Source: Lepisosteus oculatus (taxonomy: Eukaryota > Chordata > Actinopteri > Semionotiformes > Lepisosteidae). From it: a DNA stretch of 64,000 nucleotides. The position numbers and the translations under genes are program-made. Below are positions 1 through 10,300 of this stretch, in pieces. Below the pieces are notes generated by a model. The model was not told the origin of the DNA. It did not search any database and saw only the letters and a list, made by a program, of their open reading frames with translations. The stretch lies in assembly GCF_040954835.1 (NCBI RefSeq), contig NC_090723.1:7574001-7638000 (forward strand), written 5' to 3'. How positions within the stretch are numbered: the stretch's first letter is position 1; each line of letters begins with the position of its first letter.

Positions 1-475
1 GAGAAAGGGTTACGAGACAACATCACTCAGCCCATCACAACCTTGGATTTGAACGTGTTTCTGCCTCCTGGACTCCAACTAGAAACTTTCTCCTTTGTAT
101 ATATTTCTCTCCGATTGATCTCTGAGCAAACCAAAAAGAATTTTCAGAATCACACCATATCAGCAACACTTGTTTTTTTTTTTATAAATATGGCTGCTGC
201 TCTAGATGGACAGGATTTATGTCGTAAGGTCTAAACAGCTGTTTTCTGTTCCCTGCTTTCCTTTAAATCCTGTCCTTGTTTTATTTATTTTTTGCTGCCA
301 AGTCTGAAAGTCTCCTGTGTCCACCTTCTCTGTACTGTTAGAATTCTATATACTGTACTTTGGGTGAATATCAATGTCCATTGTCTGGATTTTTCAGAAT
401 TGTTATTAGTTTTGCAAGTATCCAATCTATGGGTACAGTTCATCTCCCTAGTGATAACTGAAATGCTTGGATAAA
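1..475. other. No gene seen
   Basis: AT-rich, unassigned sequence, with short open frames on both strands but no recognisable protein. It is probably ABI3 intron 1. Confidence 0.5.
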
Positions 476-575
476 GATCCAGGTGGGGCTGCACATTGGT
501 GGTGTAGGGGGGTCCTCATTACCTGTAAAGCACTTTGAGTGGAGCATCCAGAAAAGCACTATATAAGTGTAAGAA
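476..575 (+). mobile_element. SINE3-type tail fragment
   Basis: Matches the 3' part of the 5S-headed SINE seen elsewhere in the window (GCACTTTGAGTGGAGCATCC, then GCACTATATAAGTGTAAG). The plus strand is the sense strand, and it runs straight into an ATT microsatellite, as these SINE tails do. The 5S head is missing. Confidence 0.8.

Positions 576-640
<65 letters not shown>
576..640. repeat. (ATT)n microsatellite
   Basis: About 65 bp of uninterrupted ATT, grown from the SINE tail before it. It produces false open frames of poly-Leu, poly-Tyr and poly-Asn. Confidence 0.97.
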
Positions 641-671
641 CTATTGTCATGTCATTTGCCAAACCACTTTT

Positions 672-1115
672 TACCGTACGGTGTCGCAGGAAGCCAGAGC
701 CTACCCTGCAAGCAACGAGCGCAAGGCAGGGTACACCCTGGACAGGACGCCAGTCCATCGCAGGGCCAGTCCAAGCCCATCCTACAGGGGGACAATTTGG
801 AGGCCACAGTAAAGGCTGAGGGGGGGAATTTGGCCCGGACACCGGGATAACTCCCTACTCTTCTCGAGAAATGTCCGGGGATCTTTAATGACCACTGAGA
901 GTCAGGACCTCGGTTTAAAGTCTTATCTGAAAGACGGCGCCCACTACAGTATAGTGTCCCCACCACTATACTGGGGCATTAGGACCCACACAGACCGCAG
1001 GGTGAGCGCCCCCTGCTGGTCCCACTAACCTCTTCCAGCAGCAACCATAGCTTCCCAGGAGTCTCCCATCCAGGTACTGACCGGGCTCAACCCTGCTGAG
1101 CTTCAGTGGGTTAAA
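672..1115 (-). mobile_element. Chimeric SINE: 5S-rRNA-like head, tRNA-SINE-type tail
   Basis: Read on the minus strand, it starts with a 5S-rRNA-derived promoter (CTGGATGGGAGACTCCTGGG) and continues through the SINE3 body (AGAGTCAGGACCTCGG in plus orientation). It ends with a tail found in the other, tRNA-headed SINE family of this window (CACCCTGGACAGGACGCCAG). The copy at 37048-37500 has the same join. Confidence 0.85.
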
Positions 1116-2250
1116 GGTCTATTAATAATGTTAAATACTTCTTTAAGTTTGAAAATAGTGTAACCTTGGTCATTAGCATAAGTCACAATTACTAGTAACT
1201 AGTTATGCTAAAGCACCTTCTTTTTCTACAGCATAGGGGTACCTGCATGAAATATTAATTTAGCATTTACTTTTTTTCCATCTAGTCTTATTATGAATCC
1301 AGTCTTATCTTGCAGATTATTTACTTCACCTGTTACAGTTTGTGTGCTTGGATATTATGAAAGCATGTAATGTTATTTTTAACCTTCACTGCAGGTATGA
1401 ATCTCTCCTTGTGATTCTAGTTTTTTGTTTTTCAGTTGCACTTGCAGCTCGATATATTTCTTTTCTATTTTGGAATCTTCTGGCTCAGACGTCCTTCTGC
1501 ATTTCACTGTGTAACCCAGTCCTGTCTGTCTGTAGAGCTGTCCTGTTCCTCTGTGGGATTGTATTACTCTCACTTTGTGCTGCTCTTGCCTGTGGTCTGG
1601 TTTGTTTCTGTCTCTCATTTCGGAGTGCTCTGTGTTTGTCCCCTGTCAGGACCCTTTCACTTTTTCTGTATTATCTCTCATACTGTCTGTGTTCTTTCCT
1701 GCCCTCATCTCCTGTCACACCTCAGGGCCCGACTGAGCTCACATTTCCTCATTTCACTGCAAATTCAGAGAGCTTTCAGTCTTCAAGAGCTACAGAACTC
1801 TTCGAAAGAATAGCTCATCTCTCAGGGCAGCAGAATACCTACAGTCAGGACTGAGCAAGGCAGGAAGAAAACCAACGTCTGCTTTTAGGGCACTTTTCTG
1901 GCCCAGTTTCCTGTTGTTGTCATCCTTCTTTCACTGCACTGCAACACGCTGGGCACCAGACAAGGAGAGCTCAGAGGTTTATACACACCCCGAGTCTTTG
2001 TGCATCCCTCTCACAACCAGGAAACTGCTCTAAGAATTGTGCGCCCGCATGGGAGAGCGAAAATTGTCTCAACAGTTATGTAAAACCAAGGGGTCGCTCA
2101 ACCACAGCCATGAAAGTGAGAGAACTGCACAAAGCAGTGAATTTGTCCTTTTAAATGGCAAGTGGTCATGTTTATTGTCTGCCCAGTTCCGGAGTATTTG
2201 AAGTGCAGAGATTGCGCTGCACTTACTTGCTGTGTTTCTTGTCAGTTTTA
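1116..2250. other. No gene seen
   Basis: Pyrimidine-rich unassigned sequence around 1400-1850 gives long hydrophobic open frames on the plus strand with no recognisable domain. Probably ABI3 intron 1. Confidence 0.45.
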
Positions 2251-2590
2251 GGGGGTAATATCCATCCATTTTCTAACTGCCCAATCCAATTCAGGGTCAC
2301 GGGGGAGTCTATCCCAGCAAGCAATAGGCGCAAGGTAGGATACACCCTGGACGGGACACTAGTCCATCACAGGGAAAACACAGACACACACTCACTCCAG
2401 GGCCAGTTTTCGCAGAACCTGATTAACCTACCAGCATGTCTTTGGGCTGTGAGAGGAAACCGGAGCACCTGCAGCAAACCTTTGCAAACACAGGGAGAAC
2501 ATACATACTCTATGCACATAGCACCCCAGGAATTGAACCCCAGGTCTGAGCACTGTGAAGAAGCAATGCTAACCAGCGTACTGTGTGAGG
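2251..2590 (-). mobile_element. tRNA-headed SINE, near full length
   Basis: The minus strand carries a tRNA-like head at the right end (B-box-like GGTTCAATTCC). A body follows that contains, in plus orientation, GGAGAACATACATACTC and CACCCTGGACGGGACACTAG, then the CCATTTTCTAAC-type 3' end. The same family recurs at least nine times in the window. Confidence 0.82.
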
Positions 2591-3401
2591 GTGTAACATG
2601 TCAGATACAAATTAATTTGTGTCTGTATATACTGCTGATGTGGACAGAAGGGGTGGTTATGGGCAACTGTATGACCAGCTGTCTGATGTTTTTTTTAGTC
2701 TTTAGTTGATTCACACTAGCATCTTCAGGATGCCTTATAAATATACCTTTGAGTCAACCTGGTCTCAAAAAAGACGCTGTGGTAACAGAAACTGGTTATG
2801 GTTGGTGGCATAAAAAAGCGCTGACACTTGTCAAGCAATGCAACATTTTTGTAGGAGAGTATTCTGTTGTGTTCTAGGTTATTAACAGTACAGTGTAAGT
2901 GGTACTCCTCGTTCTTGCTTATTTTGTAACATCTGAATTGGAACTCTAAAGTGTCCTAATGTATGCATTTAAGGAAACAATATGAACCATTTGATACATA
3001 TATGCTATTGGTTCTCATTTTATGTCTTTAATGCCCATCAGTATAGTTCTATAATACAGTATCACAAGTAATAAGCTGCATAATACTACAAGATACCGCA
3101 GAATAAGGACAAACCCGAGTAATGAATTGGACAGTAGTATACATGAAGAGCTCCTAAAGTTATTTTTTTTAAGGTTTTGATTCGTTGTTAAAATGGGCTT
3201 GCTGGTTTCATAAACTGTAAAGTCATGGCCTTGCACTAGCCTCTTAACCTCACAAGATTCCAGTGTGCAGAAAAAAACAGATTGAGTTTAACCGTCAGCT
3301 GTCTCCTGTCCAGGCCTCCGTGCAGAGGAAGACGAGGAGGAGGAAGGTGTTTTCGGAGGGGCAGCGGGTACCTGCTGGCGAAGCCGGTGGGTTGCACCTA
3401 C
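2591..3401. other. No gene seen (ABI3 intron 1)
   Basis: AT-rich sequence directly downstream of the ABI3 first-exon donor; no exon or repeat recognised. Confidence 0.5.
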
Positions 3402-3530
3402 CTGTAAGTAGTTGCTCTCGCAGTAGTCGGCCACCTTGTGCAGGTTGGCGTAGTTGTCCAGCAGTGCCTGCCTGGCACTGGGGGCCTCCTGTAAGATTGT
3501 CTGGATCTCCTCTCCATTCTGATCTTTCAT
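3402..3530 (-). CDS. ABI3: ABI3-like Abl interactor, first coding exon
   Basis: ABI proteins are subunits of the WAVE actin-nucleation complex; ABI3 (NESH) is the blood- and microglia-biased member. The exon encodes 43 residues from ATG (3528-3530) to a GTAGGT donor after TTA CAG. The segment [20 protein letters not shown] matches the family signature (LxxxYxNLxxVADYCExNYxQ in ABI1/2/3), which ends at the same exon boundary. The divergent N terminus ([10 protein letters not shown] instead of MAELQ-type) argues for ABI3 rather than ABI1 or ABI2, but this is inference from a short stretch. The ATG has A at -3. I could not find the ATDKRKALEE-type second exon in 1-3401, so intron 1 probably runs beyond the left edge. 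Confidence 0.83.
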
Positions 3531-3665
3531 CGTTGCCCTTTGGCGGCTGTGCCCTGCTCCGCGTTCGGGTTTGGAGTATCAAGCAGAAGCAAGAAGGGAA
3601 AAATAAACCCCAGCAAGTCGAGGAGCAGAGCAGCGCAGTGCCCTGAGCCTGTCTTTATCCCTCCT
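3531..3665 (-). promoter_or_regulatory. Likely ABI3 5' UTR and core promoter area
   Basis: This is the sequence just upstream of the ABI3 ATG on the minus strand. It contains a few CpGs (CCGCGTTCGGG) and purine-rich AGGAAG/GGAAAA-like tracts that could bind ETS factors. There is no clear TATA box near the ATG. It is assigned by position only. Confidence 0.35.
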
Positions 3666-4754
3666 CTGAGTGAAGAAAAGAGAAGCAGTTAACCGCTTCT
3701 TATTCAGAGCGAAAAAAAAGCCTTTTAAACCGAAAGGGGCTTTTTTTTTTTGTCTCCGCCTCAAGACGGCAAGCTCTTTTTTTTCTCAAAGGCAAACTGA
3801 CTTAGAGTCTTGTCGCTTGAGGTTTCACATCTCTCTTAGATGTACGCATAAATTAAAAAACACTAGTGGACCACTGCTTTTTGTCGCTGTTTGAATCTTC
3901 TGTGTTCAATCTTCAATGTTTTAACATTTTCATGCTACCCCCTGGACTTGCTTGAGTGCCAGAAATTCCAAACGGCTTTTCTCTCCGCTGTTTGACCGTA
4001 GTGTTCGTTTGGAAGCTCAGACCTGAACTGCTTCTCACTGTAAATCCTGGGAGGCTAATGGGTGCACAAGAGATGGCTTCTCGCCAGTTTATTTTTAGGA
4101 AGTAAGCGCTGTTTTTGAAATAAACTCTGCTAACTTCCTGCTGAGTGGCAAATGAAATCCCACAAACCTGAAAAAGGGTAATGCTGAAAGATAAACAAAA
4201 AGCTTTCAAAAGGGAAGAGTTTTTTGCAAATGGCCAGAAAACAGCTTTGTAAGATGAGAAGAAACCTATGATGCATCAGACTGAATTCCCCATGGAAGCT
4301 GGGTTGCTTTTATACTGTTAGTATATAGTCTGTTGTCAATGACTGATATTGCGTATAACTTAAACTAGTTTCACTAGGGGTCAGAGTATCAGGAGCTTTT
4401 TTCATGCTGCTTATGCTGTGCAAAACAGCTGTCCAGTCAGCAGCATTTAAGTAATAGGATTTGATTCAACAGTTGTCTCCTGATGTATGGTCTTTGTCAT
4501 GATAATATTTAATCATACGGATAGTTTGTCTATAATATGTAGAAATGAGGCAAGTCCTCTCCACAAAGCTATTTAAAACTTCAAATCACATTGCCATACC
4601 ACTGGACATCCGAGTGACCTAGTGTAGGACAGTTAGCACTAATGTTTGGAGCGGGGTGAGAGTTAGTCTCAGGGTATGGCCAGCGTTTGTGTAAGGGTAG
4701 GTTCATGGTAAGTATCAGGTTTTAAGGTTGAAGAGAGATTTGGGGCTAGGGTTC
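3666..4754. other. No gene seen
   Basis: Spacer upstream of ABI3 with several A and T runs (3740-3752, 3777-3784). No open frame with recognisable similarity. Confidence 0.5.
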
Positions 4755-5460
4755 TAATCAATACATCTTGTTTGGAACTGTTGTTGATTTTTGTATTGAC
4801 AGGGGTGAATACTCCAAGTGGGGGTAATTCATGGAGTACTGGCGAGATCTGGATAAGGAGCTGCTTAACTTATATAAACGATTCAGATTGTGGTATAGTC
4901 TGGTATACAGCATTTGGTATAAACTAGCCTTTGTGATAATTTGCAGCAGATACCAAATTAGGAAGATTAGCAAATACTGTACTGTAGAAGCAGCAAAAGA
5001 AATTCAATAAGATTTACAGTAGATAAAATTCAAGACTGAGCAAACACCCGGAAAGTAAAACACTGTACTTTTCAATTTCCTGTTGGCAAATGTAGGGTTT
5101 TACTTGCAGGAAGCAAAAACATTAGAAATCTAAAGTATGAAACTGGGGTAGGTTTGAAAAAGACTTTTCACAAAAGGTTTTTGTGTGAAGACATCATTTA
5201 CATATCCTCGACAATGTGGGGAAGCAAAAGGTAGAACTGTGTAGAATTTATACTGATGGATAATATGGTACATTAATAAGGCCAAGTTTTGAGGCCTTAT
5301 TTATATCATAATGTACAATGTATGATAAGGCCTCATTTAGAATATTGTGCACAAGTTTGTTAAGAAAAAGGATGTTGTTTGGGAATCAGGCCAGAAAAGA
5401 GCCACCAGATACATTCTGGGGTTTAAAGGAAGGTCTTCATTGTCAGCTGCTAGGACCAAA
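4755..5460 (+). mobile_element. Decayed LINE-like or unclassified interspersed repeat
   Basis: Two blocks (GGAGTACTGGCGAGATCTGG at 4832 and following; AAGGCCTCATTTAGAATATTG at 5325 and following) resemble a long interspersed repeat common in basal ray-finned fishes. I know it by sequence but cannot name it safely. The copy is heavily mutated and has no intact frame. Pieces that look like its end occur at 10925, 13795 and 21760. Confidence 0.5.
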
Positions 5461-7178
5461 TGGAGCCAAGTGGTTTGAACAGCCTCTGCTATGTTGTAAA
5501 TACTCTGGTGCCATCTGGTGGTTGCCTTGAGTACTGCTTTACCATTTTCCAGTACATTTGAGACGTAGAATTCTAAGCGTATTGCAGTGGTGGTTATTGG
5601 CCATTACCTGCTAAATGCAGCTTCACTTAAACCATTGTGCGCTGTATCACTGTTATGTACAGTGTATCCCTGCTGTCTGCTCTGCTTTAACTATCATATT
5701 AAACAAGTGTTTAAGACATCACATACTATACAGGGATGACATCCTGTAATGTATCATGTTGCAGCTACAGTAAGTGGTCATATTACACCTCTGGGGAGAA
5801 AATATTTTTACAACCTGATTCTCTGTAAGATCAGTCTTGAGTGCTGGCCACAAGCTCTCTGTATTACAGATGGATTTATCCCTTGTCTTGCATTCTCAGA
5901 ATAGGAATACAGCTCTTTAAACTTTTCATTACAGTAAACAAAGTTTGAGAAACACCCAGTCATAAGTAACTCAAAGAATGTCAAAGAAGGAGTTTGTCCA
6001 AATTAAATTATTTAATTAAAAGAAAAAAAATGTATATTCCAAGTCAATCTGGGGGTAAATCCACTCTTCTTTATACACGGGTGAAATCAAGACACTTTCA
6101 TAATTCCATAAATTTAATGCTAACTGAAATATACTGTACAGCTACCCTACCTTTCTTAATATAGATGTATTTCAAAGTACTGACCAATATTTTACAGGGA
6201 CAAAGTTATACAAATCTAAAAAATATTGCATCTGCCAAATACAAAAGTAACTATATAATCTTATTCGCCTTTATATTTTTGTACAATTCGTAATAGAAAC
6301 ATTTGTCTCAAGACAATGACAGTAGCTTTTTTTGTTTGCAATTCTCTTATCGGAACAGAGCAGCTGGGCTTTATAACACAGGAACCTTTTAAAGGCGTCA
6401 TCATCACATAGCATGGGCTGTGCCTATAGGTTCTGAGCAATTCTTGCACACAACTAGGGCCATACTGTTCAGGAAGCCTGTATTGCTCATCACAATGCCT
6501 TGTGGGTCAATGCAGCCCAGAACTGATCAAGCTCAGGGATGATTCTTTGGGGGGAAAAGCTTCAGAAGGCACACACAGATTGTCAATGAGAGGTGACATA
6601 TGCTGAAAGACATGAAAACGATGGACAGGGGCCATGGGTTTCAGCTTGTTCAAGGGCATCATGGACGAACAGAATTTTCTATTCTATGTTGATCAAAAAC
6701 AGAATTTTCACTGTGCAGCAACAAGTGGCATTAAAAAGAACCCATCTCATGACTACAAAACTGCAACTTGCAAATTTTCAGATGTAATTTTTTGTGCAAC
6801 AGTTCTTTGGCCACATATAAGCACATGCCAAAAAAAACAAAAACAAAGTCATCCACATCCAACAGCCTCTCATTCCATCGTGCCTGGAACTTAAAGAAAA
6901 TGGAGTTTTGGATCTTAGAATGGAGGTGTCCACAACATTGGCTGATGACTTGTCCCAGTGATGTCTGTCTCTAGGGACAGCCCCCAGTTCAGTTTTAGAC
7001 TTCAAAGCTCCTTGTTTGAATCCTCTGCTAATCCTGCCCCGTGATGATCGTCTCCGTCATGGCATGGAGGGAAAGGAGATGCAGGAAACGTGAGAGAAAC
7101 CCCCAGGAAGTCTGGCGTACCTGCGCCTACAGCATCCTAAGAGAATTTGTGGCTTCCAGCAGCCTGTGCAGGAGACTC
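5461..7178. other. ARHGAP27 3' flank and probable 3' UTR
   Basis: AT-rich, with no coding exon. The ARHGAP27 3' UTR must begin at 7178 and run left. No single poly(A) signal could be chosen by eye. Confidence 0.5.
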
Positions 7179-7356
7179 TCAGCTGGGGTAGAAGATCCTG
7201 TCGTACTCGTTGAGGATGTACTCCACAATCTGGTTCTGGAAGACCATGTACATGGTGATGTTGGCCGACTCGGTCTCCGGTCTGAGGAGCGTGGGGCCGA
7301 AGACTATCGCTATGCTCTGCACAGACATCCGGTTGTCCTCTCTTCTTTCTATCACC
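7179..7356 (-). CDS. ARHGAP27: ARHGAP27 terminal coding exon 16
   Basis: Encodes EDNRMSVQSIAIVFGPTLLR, then MVFQNQIVEYILNEYDRIF and YPS, then TGA at 7179-7181. The VFGPTLLRP motif has Thr where many RhoGAPs have Asn, as in other members of this subfamily. Acceptor CCCCAG. The 3' UTR runs left from 7178; I could not fix its end, since no AATAAA close behind the stop stands out. Confidence 0.96.
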
Positions 7357-10300
7357 CTGGGGAGGGCAAGCGAAACAAAAAGTTTAAAATAAACTGAACG
7401 ACTTTATTACCTAGGAACAAGTAATAGGTTTATTCCCTGCTGAAAAGAAGAAGAAAGAGAAGAACAAGGCTCCACAGCCGAAACGTTGCGTTTTCTTTCT
7501 TCTCTTTTCAGCATGAAATAAACCTGTTACTTGTTCCTTTGCAGCCTACGCATGCTGACGCAGTTACCCACCTGAACTACTTTATTACCTAGCTGTTTAT
7601 GTTGCCAGGGTCTGGTTATCAAACAGCATGGCAATAGGATGCAATGCAAAATGGGAACCTTTTAGTAGATGTTTCTGATCCGTTGCTCTTAAGAAGGATA
7701 GGGCTCAGCTCAGGCGACCTCCGCCTGGTTGATTAGCCCTCCTGCCCTTGTACCCACCCCCGTGGAAGCTGTGCTGCATAAGGTTTAAAACAAGGCAGGG
7801 GGGGGACCAAGACTCCACCATCAGGAGCCAGAGATCCAGAGAACAGAAGCTGAGGTCCCACAGGGACTCACCTGCGCAGGTGGCGGAAGAGCTCCTGCAT
7901 GGTGTCTTGATTGGGCTGCGGGAGAGACCTCACCAGGTCCCTCATGTAAGTCACCTTCTGGCTGTTATCGCCAATATCTGCGCAGGACAAAGAGCACCAG
8001 TGTATGACAGAGTGGGCACACAAAGGTGCAATAGTATTTCAAAGGAGTCGGGACCTCTGCACTGTGCCAGAGATCAAACCAAAGCAGTGCCAATTAACTA
8101 CTGAAATCTGTAAAGATACAGAGGAGCTAATGAAATCATTTGACTCAGGGAATACATAAGAAACGTGTTCATGCAATGAAGGCTGGGGTTGACAGTTCAA
8201 CTACAGTACCGCTGTAGGGACTGTTATTGCTATCTGCTGCTATAGTTACTGCATCCACTAATACGGATGAGAATTAGAACACCGACTTAGATGCAGATGA
8301 ATCTCTTCCAGTACTGTAAGCACACTGGAAACATGCGTGGTTTTAATATTTCCATGGAGACAGGCATCCAGTTCCTGGGAAACAAAAAGGTAACCATCTC
8401 AGTCCTGCGTTCCAGGGGAATAGAGACCCTTCGGAAAGAGATGTGTGTGGGAAGAGAGGACGGCGCGCTCACTGATGGCAGCGATGAAGTTGTTGAAGTG
8501 GCTGAAAGGGAAGAGGGGCTCGGGCAGTTCCCGGAAGAAGAGCTTCAGGGCCCCGGTGATGACGTGGATGTCCTCCCACTGCCCGTCCTCCAGGTTCAGG
8601 CTCTCCTCTGAAAGCAAGGGGACAGGGTCAGGGGGGGTCAGGGGGGGTCGGTGTACACCTGTTTCGGGTTGGTCTTCTGTCAGAAGTGTTAAAAACTTGA
8701 ATGAGTTGATTAAACTATGAACTGGCTTCATCACTCTGTTCTCCCCACTGAGAGCTGGTGTGTGGGGAGCGGACTGGTGCATCATCCAGGTGGGGCTGCA
8801 CACTGGTGGTGGTGGAGGGGAGTGCCCATTACCAGTAAAGCGCTTTGAGTGGAGTGTCCAGAAAGCCCATATATAAGCCTAAGGAATTATTTTTTTATCA
8901 TTTTTATTATTTAAAACCTTTTCTGTGAAACATTGCGGGGTTTAATTCACACTTCCACCGCTCACAACGAAAGCGAGGGGGAAACATTCGGACGGGCGCC
9001 GCGCTAAAACGGTCGCTGCTTTCCTCGGGTCAATGGGGGCTCGATTCTCGACAGCGCAGAGGACATTTCACGCTGAAGCTTGGACGGTTTTCTATTCTCT
9101 ACTCCAGTGCGGGGCGCCTTTGGAGCGTCAAACTACCAAGGGGGCGCAGGTGGGCGCAGAGACGAGCAGGCGGCAGGGCGTCAACAGAGACACAGTCTGG
9201 GACCTCTGTGAAGGTCTTTCAGAAGCCACGAAAACAGCCGGTTTCACTATAATACTCGGACACGAGTGAGAAGGCCTTACCCTGATCCACTTTGATGCGC
9301 AGTTTCTGGATGACAGCCAGGTTTCCACTCACTCGGTAAATTCCATCAATTTCCAGACCTTTTTCACCCCGGGAGAAAACACAGCGGAGACAGACCTTTA
9401 ACAACCCGTTCAGTGCTTTAAAAAAAAAAAACTGCAACACCACGAAACAAAAAAAACAACCCGTATATAATACGACATCCATAATCCTTGCCCTGGCGAT
9501 GGCTATCTTAGAAATCGAAGGAATTTTCAACACGCGCAGAAAAATCAATTGATCTTTAAAATGCTTGCGGGCCCAGTCGGGGCGGAGCGGGTTGATCCCC
9601 CCAGCCCAGAAGAGAAAGATCAAGGGGGCACCTCGTTTTTCCACGGCCTGGATGCACTTCTCCACGAAGGTGGGGATCGTCACATTCTCCCTCTCGCACA
9701 GCGCGTCCAGCCGACAGCCAAACACTTGATCTACAAGACAACCAGAGGGGGGCGCTCTCGAAGCGTTACAAAATAAACCATTTAACACAACACGCCCAGG
9801 TTCACCAGACTTTACAAAATAAAAAAACACGGGTGGCTCAATCTCTAGAATGCCATTCAATAGGCGGAATACAGCACAGCAAGACACAAAAAGCGCTTTT
9901 TATTATTTGCCTATGAAGACGGGGTTCACACAAGCTAGATTACGTTCAAACGGCTTGTGTGCAGGTAGCAATTCTGCTGTAACTGGAGGAGAAAGATAAC
10001 ATTTGATTATTTTTTTTACAGTCGTCCACAACATAAAAGAAAGAAAGAAAGATGACAGAGAAAGGTTTGGTAAGAAAAAAATAGAAGCTGAATAGTCTAG
10101 CAAAGAGAGGAAAAAAAAGGCACAGACTAACAGGTCGTTTACAATTCCCCGGTGCTTTCCTGTCTGAAGAGATTCAGGCCAGATTTCCAGTGTTAGAGGC
10201 CGGGGGCGCTCCTCACCTCGGATGTAGCCCCTCTCCTTCACGGACTGCAGCGTCGGCCTCTTCTGCAGGAATTTCTTCAGCTTGGTGCGCACTTTCTTCT

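Noticed and set aside
519..850. Poly-Asn, poly-Leu and poly-Tyr open frames
   Set aside because: They are translations of the (ATT)n microsatellite and flanking SINE tails.
1342..1854. 170-codon hydrophobic open frame
   Set aside because: Low-complexity pyrimidine-rich DNA gives Leu/Phe/Cys/Ser-rich peptides; no homologue or splice context recognised.
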